DNA from: Breviolum minutum Mf 1.05b.01
Taxonomy: Eukaryota > Sar > Dinophyceae > Suessiales > Symbiodiniaceae
Length of the DNA: 64,000 nt
Direction: 5' to 3'
NCBI GenBank assembly: GCA_000507305.1
Contig: DF239039.1
Span: forward strand, 133,456-197,455
The translations under genes and the position numbers were made by a program. This document shows, piece after piece, positions 19,612-30,917 of the stretch; the stretch's first letter is position 1, and each line of letters begins with the position of its first letter. The notes beneath the pieces are model-generated. The model had not been told where the DNA came from. It did not search any database and was given only the letters and a program-made list of their open reading frames with translations.

Positions 19612-20064
19612 GCCCCAATCACAACCTCACCTGCAATATGCACTATGCTGTTGATATCCTTGTACTTAACTATTGGCTTAAATCACCAAATATGGCTTTG
19701 GGGTTAAGAGCCAATTTCTCTGGTCAATGGGGAGCTGGTATATTTACCTACTAATTTACCCACCCCCCCCCCCCCCCAAAAAAAAAAAGACAATTTTGTA
19801 AGAAAATAAGCCACGCTAATTGAGCATCTGGGGTGGTTGGTGAGATTGGTGATTCCCATTCGACAGATTCCAACATGGGACTGTTGATATACTTGTGATT
19901 GTATACGATAAATCCATGAGTTTGGTTGTATACGATAAATTACCCTAGTCTTCCAAATAGCTTCTGAGATGGTCTTTTGGATAGGTTTTTGGCAGGGGTG
20001 GAAGAAATAAAGGTGTGATGTTTTTTAATATAATATCCCTTAAATATGCATCTTAGCAATATTT

Positions 20065-20170
20065 ACCTCCCTGAAACTAACAGTTCGCACCTGAAAATAA
20101 ATGGTTGGAATACAATTTTCCTTCTGGGATGGCCTATTTTCAGGGGCTATGTTCGTTTCAGAGAGTGTAT
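20065..20170. repeat. Family F element
   Basis: The ends are ACCTCCCTGAAACTAACAG and TTCGTTTCAGAGAGTGTA. The interior has CTGGGATGGCCTATTTTCAG. Confidence 0.6.
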
Positions 20171-20629
20171 GACCTGTTGATAAGGAGAAAGAACAGATCA
20201 CTTTCGGGGCCTCCCCAAGAAACAAGGTATGTTTAAAAAATCATAGGCCTGATTTCTTGGATTTCTTGGGGCGTGGCAGCCTTAGATTCCCTTGATAAGC
20301 TTTAGGCAACCTTCATCTGGGCAATTTGTTATAAAACCTTGACTTGAATTAAGGCCATTTTGGGTAGGACTCCCTTACTGTTCACATCCTTTTGGGGTAA
20401 CCTCGGCTGAGGTCGCAATAAATTGCCTAGACCTTCATGGATCAAATTTCACCCAACATGGATCCACAAGTTGTCCCACCTCCTTTCTTCCAGCAACTTT
20501 TCTCTGGATACCATCCTGGGTGTTTCGAAGCTGAGACAAGAATAGTTGAAGATACACAGTGAATTTTGGTGGTGAATGTTCAAGGTAAAAACCGACACCA
20601 ATAATGAACTTAGAAGATTTGGTATGACA

Positions 20630-20712
20630 CTGCTGATGGTTCAGAAATCCGGCGATCACCACCTGGGATGTATTAAAAACCCTGTAAATGATGGTAGATA
20701 TTTCTTCCACCA
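20630..20712. repeat. Family J element
   Basis: Family J carries CTGTTGATGGTTCAGAAATCC at one end, ACCACCTGGGATGTA within, and an inverse word near the other end. Copies lie at 40827-40980, about 42677-42800 and about 46330-46460. This copy starts TGCTGATGGTTCAGAAATCC. Confidence 0.5.
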
Positions 20713-21010
20713 AGAGTATGTTACACCAAAAAGAAGTTTTATCAGACCTGAATCATGCTATTGTCACTTTGAACGACATCTTTCTTCCTTAAAAGACAAT
20801 AAGTTTTATGATACTGTTCCCTTTTTTAAATATATCAATATATGTATATATATATATATATGTACATGTACGTTTTTCCCTCCAAAAAAAATGCAACACT
20901 GTGCCCATGGCTAAATTTCTCTTGCTACAACAACAAGAGTTGAGGATTCACCAAAAAAAAATCAACTGCTTCGGGTTTTAGATTTCAGCCGTGCCCGAAA
21001 TTCGCAAAAG

Positions 21011-21149
21011 CTACTGGGATGTCCTGCCGGTACTTAGTAAATGGATTATAAATCATAACCCCTTTATAAGTAGGTTGATTTCGTCCCCTAAATAGGTGAA
21101 ATAAACCAACTTACTAACTAGTTACCTAACTTCCATGGACACTCTAGTA
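21011..21149 (-). repeat. Family C element, inverted
   Basis: It runs CTACTGGGATGTCC to ATGGACACTCTAGTA on the plus strand. It is the closest relative of the inverted copy at 9570-9705. Confidence 0.65.
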
Positions 21150-22124
21150 TACGTAGGTATGACCATCCACTCTTCTCTTAAAATCTGGCGAGCCTGGATA
21201 CATACTCCCAAGGAGTGAAAATCGAAGGCTTAGCGAATACTTCCCATAATCACGGAAGTGAAAAATGGATCCCTGCAATTGTAGCTACCTTTCAAAGACA
21301 GCCCCTTTCCACTTCCATCATAATGGGAGAGTCAGAGTAACCAATATATTCCCATTATATAAAAAGGCTTGAATTTATTCGGTGGAAGCAAAACTTCACA
21401 ACGAAGGTGGCCGTTTGTTTTGATAGCATGGCATTTGAAACAAACATCCCACTGCAACAAGCTATAATTATGAGATCAGGTTATATCTCGGGTACACTAC
21501 CACAAGTCCAACCCACCATGTATTCGTAAATCTGGGTGAGTTTTTTGTATTTTTGCGAACCCCCCCACTGGCCCCCCACCTCAAATTTTCTCAAAGAAAC
21601 AATATTTAGGGGAAATTTCCCCCTCCCCTAACCCTACCTTTTTGGGGGAACTCTCCTCATAGGAAATCACCACCGTTTTATGGGTCCATGTTAGATCGAT
21701 CCCGAAAATCCTTCTACCTTTTCTGTTGGCGAAGGCTCGCCCGTGAAGTTCGAACATATATGGAACGTGCCACATGCAACTTGCATTATATATATATAGA
21801 GATCAACAAAACAACATGTATATGGTATATGTGTCTAAATGTATGGACCTACAAAAAATACCATACCCAGAGTATTTGCATATGTATACATTCAAATATC
21901 CAAAGACACATGTATATATACATACATGTGTAAAGAAATACTCGAACTTCACTCGCTGATGTTGCTTCAATTTGCATCATTCATGAGGGCCTATACATCA
22001 ACCAAACCACATTTTCACCTGTGTCCAAATCTACGGTCCAAGGTGCCATAAGAGACGCTTGGATCATCAAAGTCGAAAATGCACCAAGAACCGCAATGAT
22101 TAAACCTGCAGCCAAAATACTCGC

Positions 22125-22400
22125 AAAGTGGGCCCCAAAGTCGAAAACCAGTTAGAAGCTTGGCTTTGCTTCTTCAGTGCTTGGAAAACAAGTTCCAAAA
22201 ATATTCCAAAGCAAATGGTGATGAATCTCCATGGGATTCCAATCCGTGAAAAATCCCCGAATATAAAATTCCAAGTCATATGTAGGGTGAAATAACTCCA
22301 CTTATTTCGGGATGAAAACCCTCAGGGGAACCCACTTACTTAAGGCCATTCATAGGGAATTTACATAACTCCATTTACAACAATCGGTTCGGCGCCCAAT
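22125..22400. repeat. Family I element with an insert
   Basis: It starts CAAAGTGGGCCCCA and ends CGATCGGTTCGGCGCCC. About 100 bp of unrelated sequence, including GGGATTCCAATCCGTGAAAA, splits the usual halves. Confidence 0.35.
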
Positions 22401-22536
22401 TCGACTCCTGAAAGCCGTGGTTAAAGATTGTCTTGGTACGCCTATTTCAGTACCCATGACGGATCAATGGGAATGGTATGTTTTAGCTATACATCAAATC
22501 CATCAAAATCAACCAAATCTCGGAAAACAATAGAGT

Positions 22537-22658
22537 CTACTTAGAGGTTCAGTTACTGGTTATATGTAGGTTATATTAGTTAGGGGACATATAACCCACT
22601 TATAGAGGTTATAACCCTTGTTACTATCCACTTACTAAGTATCCTGAACCTCTAAGTA
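22537..22658. repeat. Family E element
   Basis: The ends are TACTTAGAGGTTCAG and ATCCTGAACCTCTAAGTA. The inner blocks are swapped relative to 11758-11888 (ATATGTAGGTTATA first), so it may be in the opposite orientation. Confidence 0.6.
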
Positions 22659-23409
22659 TTGTGAATTATTCACATTTTTTAAGGCAAAAGATGTGAAAAT
22701 GAAATGACATTGAAGCTTGTGCCAATCCCATCTTGGGATGATGACTACCATGGGTTAATATTCCCGAAATATAGTATCTCAAACCCATTTTTGTAAGATG
22801 ATCCTTTCCTGTTGAGAGCCAGCATTTTTGTCAGGTTTTTTTTGCGTTTGTTCTTTTGCTTGTGTTGTTTGCAATTGTTTACTTCATCATGCGAAATCAC
22901 CATTAAACCAATATTTGGATAATATTTCTAACATTTTGTTTCCAATCACCGAACAAGCAAATCTTCATGTTTATTAGCTACCTCAGTCTACCAAAATCTT
23001 TCGATTGGACAAAATGCCTTGTATCGCCAGGGGGGGATGACGGATCACGTTGATTCTGATTCAGAATCTCCTGGTTCAACAGTCCCTAGGCATCAACCGT
23101 CATAGTCTTTGATGATGATTGAGCTGTCCTTCATTACCTTCGAAACGCGCTACGTATTTAGGTTAAAAAGCTCCCATTCCCAGTTTCGGTGAGCCAGGAT
23201 TCCTGCAAAGTTGGAGATGCTTGTTTTTGGTCTCCAGATTTGGAATTCGTTCAATAAATGCAAATCAAATATACAGCGAACAAAACGGACCTTTTGAACC
23301 ATGGAAAATTCCCGGTGCATTCAGAAAATCTCAGAATGGATTAAAAAACAATTTTTGTTTGAAACTGCTATCCTGAGATAATGGTATACATCCCTATAGC
23401 TACAACTGC

Positions 23410-23531
23410 ACTCCCCAAGAACTAACAGCAAAAACCCGGGAAAAGTGGTGGTTGGAGACTACTTCCCTTCCTTTTGGGAAACTTCGGCCTATTTTCAGTG
23501 GCAAAAGTGTTGTTTGTTTTAGGGAGGGTAC
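23410..23531. repeat. Family F element
   Basis: The ends are ACTCCCCAAGAACTAACAGC and TTTTAGGGAGGGTA. The copy is long because of a GGAAACTTCGGCC insert. Confidence 0.5.
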
Positions 23532-24550
23532 AACCCAGTCATAGAAATTTAAGGATGAAACCTCCGAGGAAACCATCAGCTAAATGCATATCTTATCCAA
23601 GTGGTGGTTGAACAGGGATAGGGAAAGAGTTACTTGCATTTAAAAAGTGTCTGATCAGTGTCTGATCATACCATTCCCAAACCATTCCCATAAGATCCCA
23701 TAAGAATCTCTAAAGATATGGGATTGGTATGAGAAAAGTATGGGAAGCTTACCATTACCATAAGGGGACCCCCCCATGTCCTTGGGAGTCCCAGGTAAAT
23801 CAGCCCCCTGATCTGAAGTGTTCGTTGATCCCAAGTGATGCCAAAAAGTCCCATCGAGAGAAGGCCGAGAGACATTTTGTTGGCCAAGGATTTTTTCACG
23901 CCATCCAGGTTTTCTGGCCGCATCGGAGCGTTTGAAGGGGAAGTCGCCGGTACTACGAGGTTTCGGTTTTTGGAGGGGGGGGAAACTAAGCTTTGAGTTT
24001 GATGGGTTTTTTTGCGAAGTCTCATGTAACTTCATTGAGAGAGATTTCACGCACCTAAAACGGAGGTACGAAAACCTATAATATGTAAACTGTAAGGCTC
24101 ATGTAAGGGAAACCCACCCCCAAAATAGGCTTTTGAGGTTCAGTAACTCCATTTTTGGTACCTCAAATTCTTGGTGCTTTTTGGTTGTGCATTGAAAAAA
24201 ACTATGAAAGTACAGGCTTTCCATAAAAGAAATCTTTTCCGAGATCAGGTGAACCACTTGAAGAAATCCTGGCATAAGAATGGGATATATCAGAAATACA
24301 TCTGTCAAAACTGGATAAACTACCATATGAACTGATGCAAGTTGTGGGGAATATTCTGAAGTATCAAAAAAATGGTTCGATTTTCCATTACGATGTTAGG
24401 TTTACAAACGGGTATCCTCACGTTGGGTAGTGGAAGGAGATGGTGAAGGATCTACCCTTCAAGGTCTCTAGTAGACTCTAGTGGTGGCGATGATTTTTTC
24501 CGTTGAAAGGGTTTCTTCAAAGCACCACCCAGTGTAGGAAAAGGCATATG

Positions 24551-24657
24551 TATCCCATAGCATCCATGTATGGAATATTTACCTACATTTGGTTGTTTTT
24601 AATGGTAAAATATCGTAAATGTAGGTAAATATACCATACATGGATGGCAAGGGTATG
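24551..24657. repeat. Family H element
   Basis: The ends are TATCCCATAGCATCCATGTA and TACCATACATGGATGGCAAG. Confidence 0.6.
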
Positions 24658-24960
24658 TTTAAAGATTTAAAGGGCCTCACGGGTCGCTGGATGGAAAACA
24701 AAAACCAATGTTATACTGGGCCTAGAATCGAGCGCAATGTGTGCAATTTGGTGGTCTACTGACAATGTTGCCACCATTTGATGCCACACTTTGACAAGCG
24801 ATCAAATAAACGACACGAATTCTTTCCACAAAAAGTCATCAGATGTTTGTGGCTGGTTGCTGGATTTATAAAGTTGGAAATTGTAGGGTGTTCCCAATCT
24901 AAAGACGATCAGAACCTGCACTCAGCTTTTGAGATTTCTAGTGGGGAACAAAGGAGAAGA

Positions 24961-25058
24961 CTAGTTGGTAGTTTCAACCCACTTGAAAATTACGAGTCAA
25001 ATAGATCATGTTTGCTGGTAGGGGATGAACATCAAATTTATTTGAAACCACCACCTAG
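24961..25058 (-). repeat. Family A element
   Basis: It has CTAG at both ends. The interior has GAGTCAAATAGATCATG in place of AAATTGGATCATTTCC. Confidence 0.65.
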
Positions 25059-25249
25059 AGAAGAGCTCCTTCGGTATTGTTTGTTCCCGAACAAAAGTCT
25101 TTGAGCAACGGCAACAAGATCGACGACATGAACCATGAAAATCCTGACTGGTTTTTCTTGACGGGACCGGGATTTTTCATCAGCTTATGGACTAATTCCG
25201 ATATACCAAAAAGTAGTCTTTCATCCCCTGCGGGCGGAAATGATCACTC

Positions 25250-25370
25250 CCTAGTCTTCCAAAATCCTCGAAATACCTTGTGAGTAGATGTTTGGACCCC
25301 CTGAAGACCTTCAAAAAGGAGGTGTTTGCGGGTCCAAACACCTACGCACAAGGTATTTGGAAGACTAGGG
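25250..25370. repeat. Family B element
   Basis: The left arm has CTAGTCTTCCAAAATCCTCG and the right arm GGTATTTGGAAGACTAGGG. It belongs to the subtype with GGACCCCCTGAAGACC. Confidence 0.7.
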
Positions 25371-25519
25371 ACTGCTTATTTGAGCTGATGAAAACACATT
25401 TTTTTCACCAAGCACTATCACAAAATGGAATCCATAAAAACGATAGACCTAAGACATTAAAAACGCTGACAGGCCTTGACCTGTTTTAAAAAACCGCATC
25501 ATGACTTGCACAGCCTCCT

Positions 25520-25801
25520 TTAGCCTCCGGTGACGACTTTCACCGCAACAATTTTACCACAATGTTTCCTCAAAGGCCGGTAGAGGTCTGAGTTGATTTT
25601 GCTTCTGTGCAGCTGCAGGTTGTCGCTCTGCGCTGTGAAAGCTGCGTCGAAACGAATCCATGGCCCCCACTGGTCGGCCTCCACAACAACTTTTTTGGCA
25701 CACTGTAACATCTTCAGCCTGACTTCCTCATCACTCATGCCCACGGTAGAAAATCCTAGGGCTGCTGCACTGGGACGTCCAGTGACCATGGCCACGGTCT
25801 T
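25520..25801 (-). CDS. Terminal exon candidate, unknown protein
   Basis: Following GCAACAG, a phase-0 open segment of 93 codons ends in TAA. The peptide contains TVAMVTGRPSAAALGFSTVG, then SDEEVRLKMLQCAKKVVVEA, a DQWGPWIRFDAAFTAQSDN stretch, and a basic C-terminus (LYRPLRKHCGKIVAVKVV). G-starting codons dominate, and upstream of the acceptor the frame is stopped, so the exon start is well defined. The last exon of a minus-strand gene is the simplest reading. I recognise no family. The upstream exons are not found. Confidence 0.48.
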   Translation of the reverse strand, partial: KTVAMVTGRPSAAALGFSTVGMSDEEVRLKMLQCAKKVVVEADQWGPWIRFDAAFTAQSDNLQLHRSKINSDLYRPLRKHCGKIVAVKVVTGG

Positions 25802-26185
25802 CTGTTGCTCTTGCGCCGGATGACTTCACTAGAATCTTTCAACGAGGATATGCTTCCATGTCGAAAATACATGGGCAAAACCCTCCAAACAGCTCGATAC
25901 TAGCTTTGGACAGGGCATACTTGGTGGTGAAAATGCCAGTGAACCTAACGATGGTTACTGAATTGTGTTACGACTTACCCTATGCCCTATTTAGGGGATG
26001 AATTTCAACCAACTTACAGGGGTTGATTGTAGATACACACAATCCAATTTGACAATTGAGTTACTAACTACCATGAGCCACCAAGTATACCAAGAAAAAA
26101 CAATACTTGGAAGTTGGAAGATGTGACAAATCTACGGTTCTGATATTTCAACTTTAGATTTGTAAACCTTTGCTTGGAAAAAGAG

Positions 26186-26280
26186 TACCCTCCAGGGAAC
26201 TAACATATTCCACCTTGGGAATAGGAAAATCATCTTCAAAATGCTATTTTGGGGGGATATGTTAGTTCCCTGGAGGGTAA
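26186..26280. repeat. Family F element, TCCAGGG subtype
   Basis: The ends are TACCCTCCAGGGAACTAACA and TTAGTTCCCTGGAGGGTA. It is nearly identical across its whole length to 43206-43300, so this subtype moved recently. Confidence 0.7.
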
Positions 26281-26436
26281 TGTAAAACAAAGAAAACATA
26301 TACCCGTGTTTTTTCTGATTTAACGTGAATCCCCTGGGACAAAGAAGAATCAGCATCTTAATACATATCAGTTGGACAAAAAACGGAGAAAACACAACAA
26401 ATCGAAGGTCGCATAAAAAAAACAGCGTTTGATATT

Positions 26437-26561
26437 CCTAGTCTTCCAAATACCTTGTGAGGATCGGTGTGAAAGGACCCACAAACACCTCCTTTTTGAA
26501 GGTTTTCAGGGGGTCCAAACATCTACTCACAAGGTATTTGGAGGATTTTGGAAGACTAGGG
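26437..26561. repeat. Family B element
   Basis: The ends are CTAGTCTTCCAAATACCTTG and TTTTGGAAGACTAGGGC. The left arm has GGATCGGTGTGAAAGGACCC; the right arm has ATCTACTCACAAGG. The arms therefore mix two subtypes. Confidence 0.7.
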
Positions 26562-26637
26562 CATGTCCCCCTTAAAACATCACAAAAAAACAGATGGTTT
26601 AAGACCATGAAGGTGATCTTCTCATCCCAAACCCCTG

Positions 26638-26815
26638 CAATGTGGGCCCAAAGTCACCACTTACAAGTATAGGTAACCGTTGCAACTAAGGGCCCATAAC
26701 TCCGTGTATTTCGGGGGGGTGAAAGAAAAAATCAGTGGAAGCCATTTATTTTCGGTCATTTCTAGGGGGTGTTACATTTCACTCCCTGTGTTATACCGAT
26801 CGGTTCGGCGCCCGA
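26638..26815. repeat. Family I element
   Basis: It spans AATGTGGGCCCAAAGTCACC to CGATCGGTTCGGCGCCCGATC. The interior has TTATTTTCGGTCATTTCTAG. Confidence 0.45.
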
Positions 26816-27107
26816 TCGTGTAAAAAAAAGAAAGGCCGCCCTATAGGGATCCTGACTCACCGAAACTGAGAATGGCAGCATGGAACCTAGATACTTTGCG
26901 TTTCGGAGATGATGGACACCCCTTCATCATAAGACAAGGTCATCCAGGATCTCTAAGGGATGGTTATGAAACACAAGATTTGATGGGATTATACATCCCG
27001 GAAGATTAACACCCCCAATCATTCTCTGAGAATATGACTGGATGCCGAGGGTCTGAGCAATTTACGAAAAATTCCTAAAGCAAGTGTATTTGGGGGGAAT
27101 ATCCTTC

Positions 27108-27226
27108 CCTAGTCTTCCAAATACCTTGTGAGTAGGTGTTTGGACCCGCAAACACCTCCTGAGAAGGTCTTCAGGGGGTCCAAACATCTACTCACAAGGT
27201 ATTTGTAGGATTTTGGAAGGCTAGGG
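27108..27226. repeat. Family B element
   Basis: It has CTAGTCTTCCAAATACCTTG and GGTATTTGTAGGATTTTGG. It shares the GAGTAGGTGTTTGGACCC/ATCTACTCACAAGG arm type with 25250. Confidence 0.7.
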
Positions 27227-27398
27227 TTATTAACCCACCATTTCGGGGGTGACCAATGGTCGCTAGCCCAGTAGGGTTTTACAGAAGACACACATGACAC
27301 ACCAACGAAACTCTCACCTTCATCGCAGCTTTTGGCCGTCATCCCTCGGTTCTCACCACTACTGCTGAGATCACCACCTGAAGATTGGAGAAACAAAT

Positions 27399-27610
27399 CT
27401 TGGAGGATCATCCCACTTAGATCCAGTAGTTGTTAGGAAGATTGGGAACTCCAAAAAATGAAGGTTGGGAAGATGAATCTCCTTTTCAAAGGATGCGATT
27501 TTCAAGTTCCAGTTGGTAAGTGGTTGGTAATTTATAAGCCATGGAGTGAAAGGCAATTCGGAAGGGGTCCCACGTTGCACAATTTAGGGGACGAAAACGA
27601 TCACCAAGTT
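27399..27610. repeat. Family D element split by an insert
   Basis: The left end is ATCTTGGAGGATCATCCCAC and the right part has CCATGGAGTGAAAGGCAATT and GGGGACGAAAACGATCACC. About 90 bp in the middle (GGAACTCCAAAAAATGAAGG to TTTTCAAGTTCCAGTTGG) look like a second small palindromic element inserted into the first. Confidence 0.45.
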
Positions 27611-27683
27611 GGGCGAAATGTTTGGGGGATTTGGATGGATTTTGGGTCTTCGGCAAAAGACACCCCGACAGAAGTAAAGGTTT

Positions 27684-27785
27684 AATAGCCGGCCTTATTA
27701 AGGGAAACCAATGGGTAATAAACCCTGATCATAAGGCCTTAATTCTGGGGGGTACGTGTGCGGGGGTTAGGTTGACTGGCCATTA
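27684..27785. repeat. Family K element
   Basis: It runs from AATAGCCGGCCTTATTAAGG to GGGGGTTAGGTTGACTGGCC. Confidence 0.5.
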
Positions 27786-27924
27786 AAAGAACTTGGAGCC
27801 ATCTTTGGGTCCTTTATATTTTGGAAGGGACACACCCTTCCTTACAAAGCATGTGGCAGGTTGCCGTTTTTAATCGTTGTTCCCTGCATTTCCCACGCAC
27901 CCCATTGCAGGCCCGGCATCTACA

Positions 27925-28093
27925 AGATGGGCCTCGGGACTAGTTATAAATGGAGTTTCTTAGTCCGATAAATGGCCTTAGAAACAGGTAACACAGGTCT
28001 TTCACCCCCTATAAACGGCCCAAAAAATATAGATAATAACTGATTCCTGATGTTATTTCACTCCGAAAAAAGTGGAACTATGGGCCCCGGACC
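27925..28093. repeat. Family I element
   Basis: It runs from ACAAGATGGGCCTCGG to ATGGGCCCCGGACCTTATAA, in the opposite order to the copies at 6912 and 7651. Confidence 0.45.
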
Positions 28094-28103
28094 TTATAAC
28101 CTG

Positions 28104-28201
28104 CTAGTTGGTGGTTTCAACCCTTTGAAAAACATTAGTCAAAATGGAAATCTTCCCCAAAATAGGGGTGAAAATACAAAAAGTTCGAAACCACCACCCA
28201 G
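28104..28201 (-). repeat. Family A element
   Basis: This full copy lies directly beside the right end of the family I copy, with ends CTAGTTGGTGGTTTCAACCC and CGAAACCACCACCCAG. Confidence 0.7.
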
Positions 28202-28410
28202 ACCTGTTGACTATTTGGCTCCCACAGATTTGATTTCTGCATGATTCATCCCTCCGGCGCCCGAAAAAAAAAAACAAACAAAGAAATCCCAGTGACAGTA
28301 GCGTTTCATGAGCTGATCGCTGAAAGTGGTCACCAACTGCACACAACTCGAGTCCTGGTTTCAGGGGCCGATGGCTGAAACCCCCCTGCAATGCCGTTTG
28401 GTTTCTCCTT

Positions 28411-28497
28411 AAAAATAGCCGGCATTATTAAGGGAATATTATAACCTCTTATATATCATCATTCCCTAATAAGGCATTATTTTGAGGCCTTGTTTTG
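28411..28497. repeat. Family K element, short
   Basis: The ends are AAAATAGCCGGCATTATTAA and ATAAGGCATTATTTTGAGGC. Confidence 0.45.
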
Positions 28498-28821
28498 AAG
28501 GAAGGAAACGTGGCATTAGGATGGGGTAACCTGAAATTTCCATGGAAAAAAGCAGGATTGAAGATGAAATGGTGCACAAGTTGGGGAAGAGATAACCAGG
28601 GAGCATTCTCTTGTAGCTTTCATGCTCAGAAAAACACTAACAGAAATGTCTTCCAAGATTATCCAAGTGATGAGTTTTTTGGAGTTTGAACCCTTGACTT
28701 GTGAGGTTTCCTGGTGGGTCCGAAAATAATCCGTTTTGACTGGAAAACACGACTGTATCTACTACCTTACAAAAAACATGCAACCAACTTGGATCTTTAT
28801 GGTCATTTCAGGAAAGCTTTT

Positions 28822-28931
28822 CTAGGTGGTGGTTTCGACCCAGTTGAAAACAAATAGATATATTATATTCGTCAAAATGGGTTCATCTTACCCAAATAGG
28901 GGTGAACATGAAAAATACATTAAACCCCCAC
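28822..28931 (-). repeat. Family A element
   Basis: It has an ATAGATATATTATATTCG insert after GTTGAAAACA. The right end is diverged to AAACCCCCACAC. Confidence 0.6.
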
Positions 28932-29047
28932 ACTGTGGGCCCCTACCAGTCATAAATGGAGTTATAACTCCGATAAATGGCCGAAAATAAATGGGTAACT
29001 GGAGTTATTTCACCCTAACTTATAACTGTTTTTTGGGGGCCCACCTT
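28929..29047. repeat. Family I element
   Basis: It spans ACTGTGGGCCCCTACCAG to TTGGGGGCCCACCTTGCA, with well-preserved inverse ends. It abuts a family A copy on its left, as the copy at 27925 does on its right. Confidence 0.55.
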
Positions 29048-29566
29048 GCACCTAAGTTTTTGATCTTAAACTCACCGCCATGAAATGGTCAGCCGGACAA
29101 AATTTTCTCCCATCTCCACTTTGGGAAGAAAGCCAATCCTGAGTAAACTTTTTTTTGTGAAGAGAGGGGGGGGTTTATGTCATCACAAAACATGTAAGAA
29201 GAATTGAATATTTGAAAAAAAACAATACAATCTATATATCTGTGGCTCATGATAGTGAACGGAACTTAGCTATTTTGTGAGGTGGGTTCTAATTACAATC
29301 ACAATCCCCTTTGTAAGTTGGTTGAATTCAGTCCCTTTTATTGGGGCATGTTACAGTCCAACTTATCTACCAATCGTTCCGTTGAGGTTACCATGATCCA
29401 TCAAGCAGGACTTCATGCAAAATCATGGAAATCTGAGGCCCACCCCCTCCAATGCCATACCCGGGCTCCAGGAAGTAAGGCATTATTAATCACGATCTTA
29501 CTAAGGGATCATGGTGGTCAACAAGCGCTTTTTTCTTGCACGGCCTATTATTTGTTGGGGGGAAAC

Positions 29567-29688
29567 GTGGCTTTGCAGAAGGTTTCGGCCCCCTGGGATT
29601 TCCATGACACCAGCTGCCTTGCAATATTTCTTCTTCTGATCGATGGCCATGCCGTGCTCCACAGTGCCAAAGCACACATTTCCAGCAC
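29567..29688 (-). CDS. Exon candidate, unknown protein
   Basis: After CATTTCCAG an open segment runs to CAC|GTTTCC. It encodes AGNVCFGTVEHGMAIDQKKK, then YCKAAGVMEIPGGRNLLQ. G-starting codons are strongly over-represented, and the frame has the Cys and Gly pattern of a folded domain. Open frames on the other strand lack this bias. A family K-like block lies on each side. The family is not recognised. Confidence 0.42.
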
Positions 29689-29699
29689 CTGGAAATGAC

Positions 29700-29878
29700 G
29701 ATAGAACTGGCCAGTCAACAGGGCTGAAGGTCTATTCTTAAGGGCCCGTCAACCTACCCCCCCCGCCACCAAACGTAGAAATACGCCAGTGGTTTTTCCC
29801 TTAATAAGGCCCCCTATCAAACCCTTCTCCCTTCTGGGGGTGGGGGTGGGTTAGGTAAGGGAAGGTAGGTTGACCAGC
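29700..29878. repeat. Family K element, long
   Basis: The left side has GGCCAGTCAACAGGG and GTCAACCTACCCCCCC; the right side has GGTAGGTTGACCAGC. The inner TTAATAAGGCCCCC marks the family. Confidence 0.45.
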
Positions 29879-29928
29879 AATGATATATCTACCCCATAGT
29901 TATGGATTAAAAATTACCCTACGAGGGT

Positions 29929-30043
29929 GTCCATGGAAGTTAGTAACAAGTTAGTAAGTTGGTTTATAATCCATTAACGGAGCTTATAATCTACTTATAA
30001 AGGGGGTATAATCCATTTACTAAGTCCCACGGACATCCCAGTA
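29929..30043 (+). repeat. Family C element
   Basis: It has GGTGTCCATGGAAGTTAGTA and ACGGACATCCCAGTA. It lacks the GATCGTAACGATC block. Confidence 0.6.
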
Positions 30044-30125
30044 TGTTCAAGGAAACTCATCCTGCAGGGATCCATGTTCCAGTTCCATGGATTGTGGGAA
30101 GAAGAGTAAGTCATTTCTGATTCAA

Positions 30126-30233
30126 TATGGGGGTTTCCTAAAATGCTGGTACCCAACAACTATGGGTTTTCCTACTAAAAATGATCATTTTGGGGTGTTT
30201 CGGGGGTACCACCATTTAAGGAAACACCCATAT
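30126..30233. repeat. Family G element
   Basis: It has GGGGGTTTCCTAAAATGCTG and TTAAGGAAACACCCATA. Confidence 0.55.
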
Positions 30234-30768
30234 CTTAAGGATGGCTTTACATACTATACTCCAGAAACAAATCCTCTGACTTGTTTTTCCAGATTTCTTT
30301 TCTAAAAGTGCCAATATGCTTGCACATTAACAAAAGTTCTACTACATATTACCCATTAACTACCCTTGGACCCCAAAACCATGAAACATGAAGGTCTATA
30401 AAGTTTTCCTACCTGAAAATATGGGTGACATAACCCCTAACCATGAGGAAGTTTCGTGGGTTCCCGTTGACACCTTGACATCGTTCAACTCGACGATGTT
30501 ATCTTTCCTGAAAACCCCAAACAACCAATTTATTAATAAATGGATGTTTGGTGAAACCAGCATTTTCCATATAAAGATTTGGAATCATTCAATTGAAACA
30601 ACCATTTAAAAATGGTTGGCCTTGGGGTTCCAGGTTCATATATCCCTAAGAATCCTCTTGGCACATCCTGAGGAGATTACACCGATTACCTCGAATCATA
30701 TGAATGGGTAGATGGGATTGCAACCATCAATCCTATTGGATCGGAATGGGTGAGGGGATTCTTGGGGT

Positions 30769-30888
30769 ATATATGGGGGTTTCGAAAAATAGGGGCACCC
30801 CAAAAATGGATGATTTATAATTTAAAATGGAAATCCCTATTAATTGGATGATTTGGGGGTACCACCATTTTCAGAAACACCCATATAC
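30769..30888. repeat. Family G element
   Basis: It has ATATGGGGGTTTCGAAAAAT and TTTCAGAAACACCCATATA. The middle keeps TAATTGGATGATTTGGGGGT. Confidence 0.6.
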
Positions 30889-30917
30889 TTGTTGTCTTTT
30901 TCATTTATTGTGATTTA

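Larger units (their letters stand above)
18839..25519. other. Element-rich stretch without a supported exon
   Basis: It contains families F (19031, 20065, 23410), C (19482, 21011), J (about 20630), E (22537), I (22125-22400), H (24551) and A (24961). There are also a C/A homopolymer at 19760-19790 and AT runs near 20850 and 21785. I found no segment with both coding bias and splice ends that I would defend. Confidence 0.45.

Noticed and set aside
29282..29698. 138-codon plus-strand ORF
   Set aside because: The minus strand of its 3' part has clear coding bias and splice ends. The plus frame includes repeat sequence.
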